Assembly (NCBI RefSeq): GCF_004365175.1
Contig: NZ_SOCE01000001.1
Location: 173,154-237,153, forward strand
DNA length: 64,000 nucleotides
Origin: Kribbella voronezhensis
GTDB lineage: Bacteria; Actinomycetota; Actinomycetes; Propionibacteriales; Kribbellaceae
Direction of reading: 5' to 3'
Position numbers and translations under genes: made by a program. This document shows, piece by piece, positions 25,700 to 34,229 of this stretch. Below the pieces are notes generated by a model. That model made no database searches. It worked only from the letters and a program-made list of their open reading frames with translations, and was not told the origin of the DNA. Position 1 is the stretch's first letter. Each line of letters starts with the position of its first letter.

Positions 25700-26665
25700 T
25701 CACTGCAGCCCACTGAGGTCGAGCAGCAGCCGCCGGTCCGCGGTAGCAGCGCCTAGCAGGTCCAGTGCATCCTCGGCGTCCCTTGCAGGCATCAGTACGA
25801 CGTCGGGCTGTACTGCGGCCGGCGCGATGTCAGCCAGTACCTGCGCAACCGTTCCGGGCTCGATCGACGTGCGCTGCATGTTCACCGGCAGGACCCGCAG
25901 GTCGCGGCCGATCAGCTGATGCAGGTCGAGAGTGGCGAACTCCCCTGCCGTGTAGCCCAGTACTACGACCCGCCCGCCCGGCGTGATGTGACTCATCACG
26001 CCACTGGTGACCGGACCGCCCACAGTGTCGATCGCCGCGTCGCACCACTGCAGTTCGCGTCCGACCTGGCCCAGTTCGTCCACGCGGACGATCTGATCGA
26101 CCAACCCGGACAGTACGTCGACAGACTCTCCCGCGCGCGCCAGGCCGATCACCTTGGCCGCACCGGCCGCCCTGGCAACCGCAGTACACAACCGGCCCAC
26201 CAGCCCGGTCGCGCCGGTCACCACGATGGTCTCCCCCGCCACCACAGCACCAACCCGCCGTACTGCGGTATGCGCGGTCAACGCAGGAGCCAGCATCGCC
26301 ACTGCAGCAGCCGGGTCGAGGCCGGCCGGTAACGGATGCAGAGATCCATCCGGTACTACGGCCAGTTGTCCCCAGGTGCCCGGCAGGGAGACTCCGACGC
26401 CGCCACCACGGATCACCACCCCGGTGCCGGCCGGATACTTCTCCGAACTCAGCACCACGCCCGCACCCTCTGAGCCAGGGACGAACGGCGCCGGTAACTG
26501 CTGGGGCAGCTTGCCGGCCAGGACGGTCCGGTCCAGCTGGGTGACAGCCGCCACCCGCATCTCGACCAGCGCTTCCCCCCGTCCCGCGACCAGCTCGATC
26601 TCCTCGGCCTTCAACTGCTGGCCGGGCCCGTAGCTGCGCAGCACGATGCCCTTCCGTGCGCTCAT
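25700..26665 (-). CDS. Quinone-oxidoreductase-like MDR family protein
   Basis: A 321-residue medium-chain dehydrogenase/reductase. The GroES-like N-terminal half has FVPGSEGAGVVL. The Rossmann segment is VVTGATGLVGRLCTAVARAAGAAKVIGLAR. No structural-zinc cysteine cluster is seen, which points to the QOR or enoyl/acryloyl reductase branch. The start MSARKGIVLRS at 26665 was preferred over a much longer frame that overlaps the amidohydrolase gene. The palindrome at 26702-26720 lies 37 bp upstream. It is probably expressed together with the downstream gntR copy (106 bp gap) and belongs to the catabolic locus. Confidence 0.85.
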   Translation of the reverse strand: MSARKGIVLRSYGPGQQLKAEEIELVAGRGEALVEMRVAAVTQLDRTVLAGKLPQQLPAPFVPGSEGAGVVLSSEKYPAGTGVVIRGGGVGVSLPGTWGQLAVVPDGSLHPLPAGLDPAAAVAMLAPALTAHTAVRRVGAVVAGETIVVTGATGLVGRLCTAVARAAGAAKVIGLARAGESVDVLSGLVDQIVRVDELGQVGRELQWCDAAIDTVGGPVTSGVMSHITPGGRVVVLGYTAGEFATLDLHQLIGRDLRVLPVNMQRTSIEPGTVAQVLADIAPAAVQPDVVLMPARDAEDALDLLGAATADRRLLLDLSGLQ

Positions 26666-26701
26666 CCACCCACCCCACTCATGCCGGTGCCCCCGCTTAC
26701 G

Positions 26702-26720
26702 ATTTGATATCTGATCACAT
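26702..26720. promoter_or_regulatory. Putative GntR/FCD operator, site 2
   Basis: ATTTGAT-ATCTG-ATCACAT, imperfect palindrome with 7-bp arms (6 of 7 pairs). It shares the pattern TTTGAT-N5-ATCAnA with the perfect palindrome upstream of the importer operon (36088-36110). It is located between the amidohydrolase stop and the MDR start. Confidence 0.6.
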
Positions 26721-26744
26721 CTCGGCCCGGACGAAAAGTCCTTC

Positions 26745-27653
26745 TCATCCTTCGGCCACCTCCTGGCCGGCCGCGCCACCGAGCGGTCTGGTCAGCAGTT
26801 CGCCCGCCTGCGCCCGCCCGGAATCGACCTGATCGCTGCCCATCGGGAACGGCCAGTCGCTGCCGGCCAACACCCGGTCCGCACCGAACGTCGCCCGCAG
26901 CAACGTCAGTGCCGCGGGATCGTGCACCAGATCGTCGACATAGAACCGTCGCAACGCCTCCGCGACGGACAGCGACGGCGGCTCGATCCCCGGCCGGGCC
27001 GTGTCGATACCGCGTTGCCAGCGGCCGGCCAAAGCTGCCGTCACTCCCCCACCGTGGCAGAGGCAGAACCGAATCCCAGGGAACCTCCCTGGAACATCTG
27101 TGAACACCAGCTCGGCCGCTGCAAGCCCTGTTTCATAAGGGTTTCCGAGCAGGTTCGACAGGTAGTGGGCAGACAACCGCTCGTCCGGACTGTGGCCCGG
27201 GTGGATCAAGGTGAACGCCTCGAGCGCGTCCAGCACCTGCCACACCTCGTCCAGCGCGCCGAAGCCCGCAGTACCGAGGGCGAAGCCGCTGAAGACTCCC
27301 TCAGCGGCCAGCGACGTGGCAACTCCAGCAGCAGCCGGGTGATGGAGTGGCAGGTGGCCGAGCACGCGCAGACGAGGTCCTGCCAACTCGCGCAGTCCCT
27401 CGTTGAGCAAGGTGGCCCACTCGACGCCCAACTCATAGCGGAACAACGCCGGCGGCACGGACACCACAGCACCGTCCAACTGCTGCTCGTCGACCCACGA
27501 AAGCAAGGCGGCCGGATCGCCGAGCTTGCGGAGCGGCAGCCGCTCGTTGCCATCGACAACCAACTGGTCACCGTCGACGGACAGCCCGAAGCTGCCGGCC
27601 GCCGCCAGCACGGTCGGCGGAATCAGGTGCGTGTGGACATCCCAGCCGGCCAT
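26745..27653 (-). CDS. Metal-dependent amidohydrolase (ACMSD / amidohydrolase_2 type)
   Basis: About 302 residues. The metal ligands of the family are all visible: His7-x-His9 in WDVHTHLIPP, a His in LIHPGHSP, a His in CLCHGGG, and the Asp in AGSDWPFPMG. Relatives are nonoxidative decarboxylases of aromatic or ring-fission acids (ACMS decarboxylase, gamma-resorcylate decarboxylase) or hydrolases. The start MAGWDVHTH is one base after the cupin stop; an earlier ATG at 27671 overlaps the cupin gene and is also possible. Last gene of the tightly coupled catabolic operon. Confidence 0.87.
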   Translation of the reverse strand: MAGWDVHTHLIPPTVLAAAGSFGLSVDGDQLVVDGNERLPLRKLGDPAALLSWVDEQQLDGAVVSVPPALFRYELGVEWATLLNEGLRELAGPRLRVLGHLPLHHPAAAGVATSLAAEGVFSGFALGTAGFGALDEVWQVLDALEAFTLIHPGHSPDERLSAHYLSNLLGNPYETGLAAAELVFTDVPGRFPGIRFCLCHGGGVTAALAGRWQRGIDTARPGIEPPSLSVAEALRRFYVDDLVHDPAALTLLRATFGADRVLAGSDWPFPMGSDQVDSGRAQAGELLTRPLGGAAGQEVAEG

Positions 27654-27654
27654 C

Positions 27655-28047
27655 TCAGCGGGCGTCCGCATCGTTGTCGTAGAAGGACGGACGCTCGGGG
27701 TAGTGCGGGCCGTCGTACATCTCCAGCAGGACAGAGGTTTCCTCTGCCAGCGTCGGGCCGTGGGTGACGCCCTTGGGGTTCCAGTAGAAGCTGCCCTTGG
27801 TCAGGGTGGTCCCGGTCGGCAGGTACACGTACCGCCCGGACAGGCAGAACATGAACTGGTTCGACGCGTGCCGGTGAGCCGACGGGATGCCGCTCCCCTT
27901 CTCGAAGCGCACCAGCGCGATCGAGGCTTCGGTCTGCTCGTCCCGCCAGAGCATCTTGTGGGACAGCCCGGCCAGGGACTTGTCCACCCACTCCAGGTCG
28001 TCCGTCTGCAGCAGGATCTCGTGGAACTGCTCGTCGAAGCTCGTCAT
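27655..28047 (-). CDS. Small single-domain cupin, possible dioxygenase
   Basis: A 130-residue cupin. The first motif is HRHASNQFMFCLSG (His-x-His). The second motif region, WNPKGVTHGPTL, holds another candidate His. It resembles the small cupins annotated as 2,4'-dihydroxyacetophenone dioxygenase-like or ChrR-like. Overlap with the hydroxylase stop (ATGA) shows that the two are co-translated. A ring- or side-chain-cleaving dioxygenase acting after the flavin hydroxylase would fit, but the short length also allows an isomerase or binding role. Confidence 0.82.
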   Translation of the reverse strand: MTSFDEQFHEILLQTDDLEWVDKSLAGLSHKMLWRDEQTEASIALVRFEKGSGIPSAHRHASNQFMFCLSGRYVYLPTGTTLTKGSFYWNPKGVTHGPTLAEETSVLLEMYDGPHYPERPSFYDNDADAR

Positions 28048-29636
28048 CAGCCGTCCTCCCGAGGTACTGGGCGGCCGGTGATGCCACTGTAGAGCTCCTC
28101 GGCCACACCGGCGCGCATCGGAGCCACCGCCGCGATGTGCCCGTCAGGGCGAACCAATACGACGGTGTCCGCCGGTACGCCGTACCGGCTGGTCGCGATG
28201 CTGCCCGGGTCGAACAGCGAGCGGTCCCGCAACCCGGAGTCGAGCGGCGCGTCCCAGCGGGAGATCGCGAAGTGCCGGAGCGCCGGCGAGTCGTTCACCG
28301 GGATGTCCGGTCGTCGCCGGACGTCGGTGAAGTACAAGGCCACAAAGGAATCCCGGCACAACCCGTGGATCGTCTCCCTGCCGAGTGGGCCGTGCAGAGC
28401 GAGGTCAGGAGCCCGGTCACCGGCCCGGACAGCCGGTGGCTCCGCACTGGTCATCACCATCGACCAGTCGCCTTCACCGTCCACATCCAGCCGTACACCG
28501 AGGAGCGTGCGTGTATAGGCGGTAGCCCAGTCACTCCCGGCAGCCGTCACCGCGCCCCGCTGGTGCGACATGTATTTGCGAGCCGCCTCGGCCATCTCAC
28601 CGGACCCGTTGATCGCTACCGGCCGCTGCTCCTGCTCGTAGCCGTCGAGTAGCTCCGGCGAAGCCCAGCCTCGCAGTACCCAGGCAAGTCTCCAGGGCAG
28701 GTTGGACGCGTCCAGTGCCCCGGTATTGAGGCCCAGCGCCCACATGGGAGTGATCAGGTGCGCGGCGTCGCCCATCAGGAAGACCCGGCGCTCGGCGGAC
28801 CAGTGATCGGCCACCCGGTGGTGCACGTTGTAGACGACGGTGCCGAGCAGTTCGATCTTGTCCACCTCGCCGATGAACTGCTTCACCTTCACCAGCAGGT
28901 CCTCGTCGCCCGGCGGCTCCATCCCTTCGCCCAACGGGAACAGGAACCGCCAGCACTCCGGCTGCCGGATCAGCACCATCCACTCCGACCGATCGGCGAA
29001 GTACGCCAGGTACGGGTAGTCACGCGCGTTGGTGACGTCCAGGTCCACCACGACGTCGATCAGCATGTATCGCTCGGGCAATGTCTCGCCCGACACGGTC
29101 GCACCGAGTGCGTCCCGGACCTTCGACCGGCCGCCGTCGCAGGCGAGCAGGTGCGAGGCGAGAAGCTCGCGCGGCCCGTCCGGCGTGGCAACCCGCAGTA
29201 CGACGTGGTCGTCGACGAGCTCGAACGACTCCAGCTTGTGCGAGGTCAGCACGGATCCGCCCGAGCGCTCCAGCGCGGCGGCGAGGATCGGCTCCATCGT
29301 CTGCTGCGGCAGGTTGATCACGAACGGGAACTGCGTGTCGTTCACCAGTTCGGCCAGCTGGACCGAGGCCCGCGGCGTGTTCGTCGCCCGGTCGATGTCA
29401 CCGATCTCGTCGATCCGCAGCGCGGCCGCGAGGATCTCGTCGACGCAGCCGTACCGGTTCCAGATCTCCAGCGTCCGGGTCAGCGTCGTACCGGCCTTGG
29501 TGTCGGAGGACAGCACGGCGTCCTCCTCGAGCAGCACGAACGGCACGCCGTAGTGGGCCAGGCCGAGCGCGGTGGTCAGGCCGATCGGACCCGCGCCGAC
29601 GACGGCAACGGGCAGCTGGGACTGTGCTGAGGTCAC
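28047..29636 (-). CDS. FAD-dependent aromatic hydroxylase (PheA/TfdB/MhpA family)
   Basis: A 529-residue class A flavoprotein monooxygenase. The Rossmann motif is VGAGPIG at residues 13-19, the DG motif is in LLACDGGRSKVRDALG, and the second FAD motif is FLMGDAAHLITPMWALGLNTG. The C-terminal 150 residues form the thioredoxin-like domain of phenol-2-monooxygenase relatives (APDLALHGPLGRE...VLVRPDGHIAAVAP). It would hydroxylate a phenolic or N-heteroaromatic ring using NAD(P)H and O2. It is 10 bp from the SDR stop and overlaps the cupin start, and is the central catabolic enzyme of the operon. Confidence 0.92.
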   Translation of the reverse strand: MTSAQSQLPVAVVGAGPIGLTTALGLAHYGVPFVLLEEDAVLSSDTKAGTTLTRTLEIWNRYGCVDEILAAALRIDEIGDIDRATNTPRASVQLAELVNDTQFPFVINLPQQTMEPILAAALERSGGSVLTSHKLESFELVDDHVVLRVATPDGPRELLASHLLACDGGRSKVRDALGATVSGETLPERYMLIDVVVDLDVTNARDYPYLAYFADRSEWMVLIRQPECWRFLFPLGEGMEPPGDEDLLVKVKQFIGEVDKIELLGTVVYNVHHRVADHWSAERRVFLMGDAAHLITPMWALGLNTGALDASNLPWRLAWVLRGWASPELLDGYEQEQRPVAINGSGEMAEAARKYMSHQRGAVTAAGSDWATAYTRTLLGVRLDVDGEGDWSMVMTSAEPPAVRAGDRAPDLALHGPLGRETIHGLCRDSFVALYFTDVRRRPDIPVNDSPALRHFAISRWDAPLDSGLRDRSLFDPGSIATSRYGVPADTVVLVRPDGHIAAVAPMRAGVAEELYSGITGRPVPREDG

Positions 29637-29646
29637 TCGGGATCTC

Positions 29647-30369
29647 CTAGAACTCTTCGAGCCGGGCGAAGGCCCGTTCCCGGGTCAGCTGGGAGCCGGT
29701 CATCGCCGCCGCGTCGGACAGCAGGAACAACAACGGGCCGACCACGTCCTCGGGGTCGCCGATCCCTATGGTGTCGCGCCAGTGCTCGCGGTCCGCACCG
29801 AGGTTCGCAGTACGGAACTGGTCCGTGTCGATCACGCCCGGCGCGATCACGTTCACCCGCACCCGGTGCTCGGCCACCTCGGCGGCCAGGGTCTTGGCGA
29901 AGGCGACCAGCGCCGCCTTGCCGGACGCGTACGCCGCGGCGCCCGGGTACCCGGTCGAGGCCATCCCCGAGGTGAACACGACCACCGAGCCGGCGCGGCG
30001 CTCGACCATGTGTGGGACCACCGCTTGGCAGACCCAGACCACGCCGTCCAGGTTCACCTGCAGCGTCCGGGTCCACTCGGCCGGGTCCAGGTCGATCACC
30101 GCGGACCGGGGCTGGACGGCGGCGCCGGCGACCAGCCCATCGATCCGGCTGTGCCGCTCGATCACGCCGTCGACGGCAGCCGTCACCGCCGCGCGATCGG
30201 AGACGTCCACCTCGACGTACTCGACCGCCTGGTTCTCCGGCGCCGTGATGTCGAAGACGACCGCCGTCCCGCCGCACGAGACGACCGCTGCTGCCAGCGC
30301 GGCACCGATGCCACGGGCGCCACCCGTGACGACCACGACCTCACCGGTCGCGTCGAAGGTCACCTTCAT
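29647..30369 (-). CDS. Short-chain dehydrogenase/reductase
   Basis: A 240-residue classical SDR. The cofactor motif is TGGARGIG (residues 15-22). The catalytic Ser lies in VVFTSGMAS, and Tyr and Lys in YASGK. NAG is replaced by AGA in the LVAGAAVQ segment. The C-terminus, TGSQLTRERAFARL, departs from the usual TG-x-x-(L/I)-x-V-D-GG ending. The start MKVTF overlaps the gntR stop by four bases (ATGA). It probably oxidises an alcohol or reduces a ketone in the pathway. Confidence 0.92.
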   Translation of the reverse strand: MKVTFDATGEVVVVTGGARGIGAALAAAVVSCGGTAVVFDITAPENQAVEYVEVDVSDRAAVTAAVDGVIERHSRIDGLVAGAAVQPRSAVIDLDPAEWTRTLQVNLDGVVWVCQAVVPHMVERRAGSVVVFTSGMASTGYPGAAAYASGKAALVAFAKTLAAEVAEHRVRVNVIAPGVIDTDQFRTANLGADREHWRDTIGIGDPEDVVGPLLFLLSDAAAMTGSQLTRERAFARLEEF

Positions 30370-31076
30370 GACGACCCCTTGTCCCGGGCGACCTGCCGGG
30401 AGGTCATCGTCTCGGTGATCCGCTGCACCGCGCCGTCCAGATGCGCCCGCAGCGCCTTCTCGGCCGCATTCGCATCGTGGGCGACGCAGGCATCGAGGAT
30501 CGCTTGGTGCTCTTCGCGGTTGCGCTCGATCTGCGCCGGCGTCTGCCGGCTGCTGAACCGGTAGCGCTCGCTGTTCTGCCAGACCGGCTCGATCGCCCGG
30601 GCCAGCCACTGCGACCCACCGGCCCGGTAGAGAGCGAAATGGAAGTCCGCGTGCGCCTGTCGAGCCCCGATCGAGTCCTCACTCCGCGACAACCGCAGAT
30701 GATCCGCGAGGGCGACCGTGGCCTGCCGCTGGTCGTCCGGTCCGAAATGCTCAGCCGCCGCCCGTACTGCGAGGCTCTCCAGGGCAAGCCGGGTCTCATG
30801 GGTGTCGCGCAGGTCCTCCAGCGACAGCTCGCGGACCCAGGCGCCACGATGCGGAATGATGTCGACCAGCCCGAGCGCCTCCAGCCGGCGCAGGCCTTCG
30901 CGCACAGGCATCTGGCTCATCTCTAGCCGATTCGCCAGCTCGACGAGGCGCAACGGCGTACCGCTGGGAAGCTCGCCGGACAGGATCAACTGGTGGAGCT
31001 CGGCCGCGGCGGTCTCGGCCAACGTACGACGACCGCCTCGGCCACCGCCGGGCAACAACTCCAGTGAGTTGTTCAT
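30366..31076 (-). CDS. GntR-family regulator, FCD/FadR subfamily (copy A)
   Basis: A 236-residue regulator: winged helix with LVELANRLEMSQMPVREGLRRLEALGL, then an FCD domain (TRLALESLAVRAA, ADFHFALYRAGG). It is embedded in the operon, overlapping both the FAH-family gene and the SDR gene by four bases. It is the obvious pathway regulator and a close paralogue of the protein encoded at 24901-25593. The TTTGAT-N5-ATCAnA palindromes at 36088-36110 and 26702-26720 are candidate binding sites. Confidence 0.93.
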   Translation of the reverse strand: MNNSLELLPGGGRGGRRTLAETAAAELHQLILSGELPSGTPLRLVELANRLEMSQMPVREGLRRLEALGLVDIIPHRGAWVRELSLEDLRDTHETRLALESLAVRAAAEHFGPDDQRQATVALADHLRLSRSEDSIGARQAHADFHFALYRAGGSQWLARAIEPVWQNSERYRFSSRQTPAQIERNREEHQAILDACVAHDANAAEKALRAHLDGAVQRITETMTSRQVARDKGSS

Positions 31077-31927
31077 GAGAGCTCCCGGTAGACCAGGGTG
31101 TTCCGCAGCTCGCCGAGCTGGTCGGAGCGCGTGATCACCTCGTCGCCCTCTTTCAGGAACACCTGTGGCTCACGGGCGTTGCCGATCCCGGCCGGCGTAC
31201 CGGTGAGCAGCAGGTCACCCGGCCGCAGCGTCATCCCGAAGGACAACTCGCTGACCAGCGTCGCCACGTCGTACGCCATCTGCTTGGTCGACGCGTCCTG
31301 CATGACCTCGCCGTTGAGCAGGCACTGCAATCGCACGTCCTGCGGGTCGCCGAGTTCGTCGGCGGTCACGATCCACGGCCCGAGCGGCATCGTCCGGTCG
31401 ATGCTCTTGCCCTTCAGCCATTGGCCGCCGTGAGCGCGTTGCAGGTCGCGCTGCGAGATGTCGTTGGCCAGCGTGTAACCCCAGACATGGTCGAGTGCCT
31501 CGGCGACCGGAATGCTGCGGCCGGTCTTGCCGATCACGAGCGCGAGCTCAGCCTCGTAGTCCCACTTGGCCGAGATCGCCGGGTCGTACGCGATGTCGTC
31601 GTACGGGCCGATCACCACGTCCGGGCCCTTGGTGAAGAAGGTGGGATGCTCCGGCCGGTCGACGTCCTGACCGTCGCGCTTGCCCTTGCTCTCCTCGAAG
31701 TGGTCCCAGTAGTTCCAGCCCGTGCAGAGGATGTCGCGCCGGAACCGCCGCAGCGGCGCGAGCAACGCGACCTCGGCCAGCGCGACCCTCGGCAAACCGT
31801 TGAGATCCAAAGGCATACCGGCCTCGATCACCGCCACCAGGTCGGCATGAGGCAGCAGGACGACGTCGTCGCCGTCCAGTACGCCGGGCCGCTCGCGCCC
31901 GGCGTCGTCCACTGTCACGAAGCGCAT
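31073..31927 (-). CDS. Fumarylacetoacetate hydrolase (FAH) family protein
   Basis: A 284-residue protein. The FAH core shows FTKGPDVVIGPYDDI, the metal-binding segment KWDYEAELALVIGKTGRSI, WGYTLANDISQRDLQ and LLLTGTPAGIG. Members cleave C-C bonds of 1,3-diketo acids or decarboxylate or hydrate ring-fission products (HpcE, fumarylpyruvate hydrolase). Placed after a hydroxylase and dioxygenase candidate, it would process the opened ring. The start MRFVTVDDAG at 31927 has the family N-terminus; the upstream extension does not. Confidence 0.92.
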   Translation of the reverse strand: MRFVTVDDAGRERPGVLDGDDVVLLPHADLVAVIEAGMPLDLNGLPRVALAEVALLAPLRRFRRDILCTGWNYWDHFEESKGKRDGQDVDRPEHPTFFTKGPDVVIGPYDDIAYDPAISAKWDYEAELALVIGKTGRSIPVAEALDHVWGYTLANDISQRDLQRAHGGQWLKGKSIDRTMPLGPWIVTADELGDPQDVRLQCLLNGEVMQDASTKQMAYDVATLVSELSFGMTLRPGDLLLTGTPAGIGNAREPQVFLKEGDEVITRSDQLGELRNTLVYRELS

Positions 31928-31969
31928 CTCAGACCCACTCGACGCCGCGCACGCGATCACCCACTCCGG

Positions 31970-32365
31970 TCACGGAATCACCGCGATCGCGTTGATCTCG
32001 ATCAGGTAGTCGGGATGGGCCAGCTTGCTGACCTCGACCATCGTTGACGCAGGCAACGGTTCGCTGAAGTACTGCGCCCGGACCACATGGATCTTCGCGA
32101 AGTCCTCCATGTTGCGGACGTACACGTCGACCCGGCACACGTCGTCGAGAGTCCCACCGGCCTCGCGGACCGCTGACTGCACGTTCTCGCAGACCTGCCG
32201 GGTCTGCTCGGAGATGTCGCCGACGCCGGCGATGCTGCCGTCGGGCCGGCGCGCCGTCATCCCGGAGACGAACACCAGTCGCCCGGTCGCCTCGATCGTG
32301 GTCGCCTGCGAGAACACGCCGTTCGGCGCGTGCAGCGCGGTACTGGTCAGTTGTTTCTTGCCCAT
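31970..32365 (-). CDS. Rid-family (YjgF/YER057c/UK114) protein lacking the RidA arginine
   Basis: A 131-residue Rid protein: VFVSGMTARRPDGSI, QTRQVCENVQSAVREAGGTLDDV and a C-terminal MVEVSKLAHPDYLIEINAIAVI. In enamine deaminases of the RidA type the C-terminal segment is P-A-R-S-x-V-E-V with an Arg that binds the substrate carboxylate; here it is P-A-S-T-M-V-E-V, so that Arg is absent. This points to a Rid4-Rid7-like subgroup of undefined activity. The gene sits between FAH and Ldh in the operon; a pathway-specific hydrolase or isomerase role is possible. Confidence 0.9.
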   Translation of the reverse strand: MGKKQLTSTALHAPNGVFSQATTIEATGRLVFVSGMTARRPDGSIAGVGDISEQTRQVCENVQSAVREAGGTLDDVCRVDVYVRNMEDFAKIHVVRAQYFSEPLPASTMVEVSKLAHPDYLIEINAIAVIP

Positions 32366-33453
32366 CAGCGCAGCACCCCTCCGGCCGGTACGACGGCGCC
32401 GACCGCGTGCGCGGTCGCGAGCAGCCCGTCCAGCCCAGACTTCTCGATCAGTACGCCGTTGCGCCGCTGGTACTCGGCGCGCTCGGCCTCGATCTCACCC
32501 GGCAGGTAGAGCCGGTCGACCCCGGGCGCGGTGGCACTCCCCCGGACCCGGGACGCCAGCGCCGTCGAGCGCCGTTTGAAGCCCTCGATCCCACCCAGCA
32601 ACTCCGGGTCGATCGCGAGGAACAGGTGCGCGCAATCGTTCGGCCGGGACGGCTCGCGGTACAGCGGCCGGACCTGGTCGCCCCAGCCACCACCACTGAG
32701 CACGCCGGTCAGGACGTCGATCATCAGCGCCAGCCCGAACCCCTTGTGCCCGGCCGCCGGCAACAGCATCCCGAGCACCGCGGCCTGCGGATCCGTGGTC
32801 GGTACGCCGGACGGGTCCGTCGCCCAGGTGTCCGGGATCGGCCGGCCGGCCGACTCCGCCAGCCGGATCTTGCCCAGGGCAACGGCCGAGAGGGCCATGT
32901 CCAGCACGATCTCCGGCCCGGCGTCGGTCGGCACGGCGATCGCGAGCGGGTTGTTGCCGACGATCCGTTCGGCTCCGCCGGGAGCGGGCATCAGCGGGGT
33001 GGTGTTCGACATCGCGATCCCCAGCCGGCCGGCCCGCGCGGCCTGCATCGCCCATCGGCTGGCCGCACCGAAGTGGTGCGCGTTGCGGACCGAGACGAGC
33101 CCGATCCCGTATCGCCCGGACCGTTCGATCGCGTGGTTCATCGCGTGCGGGCTGGACAGCTGCCCCATCCCGCCGCGGGCGTCGACGACCATCGCCGCAC
33201 CCGCGTCGTGGACGATGTCGAGAACGTGCTCGCGGGTGACACCGCCCGCGTTCAGGCGTTCGACGTACATCGGCACCAGCATCACGCCGTGCGAGCTGAC
33301 CCCGCGCAGATCGGCCTCGACCAGGGCGGCGGCGATGTTCGCCGAGTCGGTGGGTTCGAAGCCGAGCGCGGTGAAGACGGCCGAGACGGTCGCCTCCAGC
33401 CAGGCAGGCCGCACGAGCACGCGCCGGTCCGAGTCAGAAGCCTGGGTAGTCAC
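32365..33453 (-). CDS. Ldh-family NAD(P)-dependent dehydrogenase (malate/L-lactate/ureidoglycolate type)
   Basis: About 362 residues from GTG 33453. The family landmarks are ADLRGVSSHGVMLVPMYVERL, the catalytic-His-type segment VRNAHHFGAASRWAMQAA, SNTTPLMPAPGGAERIVGNNPLAIAVP and GHKGFGLALMIDVLTG. Enzymes of this fold oxidise 2-hydroxy acids or reduce cyclic imines (malate, sulfolactate, ureidoglycolate, delta1-piperideine-2-carboxylate). The start overlaps the permease stop (GTGA) and its stop overlaps the Rid start (TGATG), so it is firmly part of the operon. Confidence 0.92.
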   Translation of the reverse strand: MTTQASDSDRRVLVRPAWLEATVSAVFTALGFEPTDSANIAAALVEADLRGVSSHGVMLVPMYVERLNAGGVTREHVLDIVHDAGAAMVVDARGGMGQLSSPHAMNHAIERSGRYGIGLVSVRNAHHFGAASRWAMQAARAGRLGIAMSNTTPLMPAPGGAERIVGNNPLAIAVPTDAGPEIVLDMALSAVALGKIRLAESAGRPIPDTWATDPSGVPTTDPQAAVLGMLLPAAGHKGFGLALMIDVLTGVLSGGGWGDQVRPLYREPSRPNDCAHLFLAIDPELLGGIEGFKRRSTALASRVRGSATAPGVDRLYLPGEIEAERAEYQRRNGVLIEKSGLDGLLATAHAVGAVVPAGGVLR

Positions 33454-34229
33454 CGGTTCTCCCGCGCCCAAGGCAGTAGGTAGTGCTCGAGTAGGACGAG
33501 GCCGTAGAACAAGACGATGCTCATGATGCTCAGCAAGGTGATCCCGGCGAACGCCAGCGCGGTGTCGGCACTCGAACCGGAACTCTGGATCACGTAGCCG
33601 AGCCCGCCGGTGGCGCCGACGAACTCGGCGATCACCGAGCCGATCACGGCCAGCGAGATGGCCACCTTCAGGCCGGTGAAGATCTGCGGCAGCGCGTGGA
33701 CGAAACGCAACCGGAAGAACTCCTGGGACTTGGTCGCATCCAGCGAGCGGAGCAGTTCGACCAACTCGGCCGGGGTGGACTTCATCCCACTCGCCGTCGA
33801 GATCACGATCGGGAAGAAGCAGACCAGCAGCACCATCACGGCCTTCGGCCAGGACCCGAAGCCCATCCAGACCACCAGCAGCGGCGCGACCGCGATCTTC
33901 GGGATCGAGTTCACCGCCAGCAGCAACGGGTAGAGCAGCCGCTCCACGATCACCGAGCGCACGATCAGGAACGCGATCGGCAGCCCGGTCACGATCGACA
34001 GCAGGAATCCGCCGACCGTCTCCAGGAACGAGACGCCGGTCTGCTGGAGCAGGTAGCCGGGCTGGTCGAAGAACGTGGTGACCACGTCGCCCGGCGTCGG
34101 CAGCAGGAACGGCTCGATCGAGAACACGATGACGGCCAGCCACCACAGCCCGAGCGCGGCGAACAGGCCCAGCACCGGCAGAAGGATCGCCGCCGACCGC
34201 GAGCTGGTCAGCCAGGATCTCTTCGTCAT
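33450..34229 (-). CDS. ABC transporter permease (SsuC/TauC/NMT1 type)
   Basis: A 259-residue protein with about six transmembrane helices and the BPD_transp_1 EAA-type loop (ELVELLRSLDATKSQEFFRLRFVHALPQIFTGLKVAI). It belongs to the nitrate/sulfonate/pyrimidine importer branch. It overlaps the ATPase gene and the Ldh gene by four bases each. It would form the membrane channel of the pathway importer. Confidence 0.92.
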   Translation of the reverse strand: MTKRSWLTSSRSAAILLPVLGLFAALGLWWLAVIVFSIEPFLLPTPGDVVTTFFDQPGYLLQQTGVSFLETVGGFLLSIVTGLPIAFLIVRSVIVERLLYPLLLAVNSIPKIAVAPLLVVWMGFGSWPKAVMVLLVCFFPIVISTASGMKSTPAELVELLRSLDATKSQEFFRLRFVHALPQIFTGLKVAISLAVIGSVIAEFVGATGGLGYVIQSSGSSADTALAFAGITLLSIMSIVLFYGLVLLEHYLLPWARENR

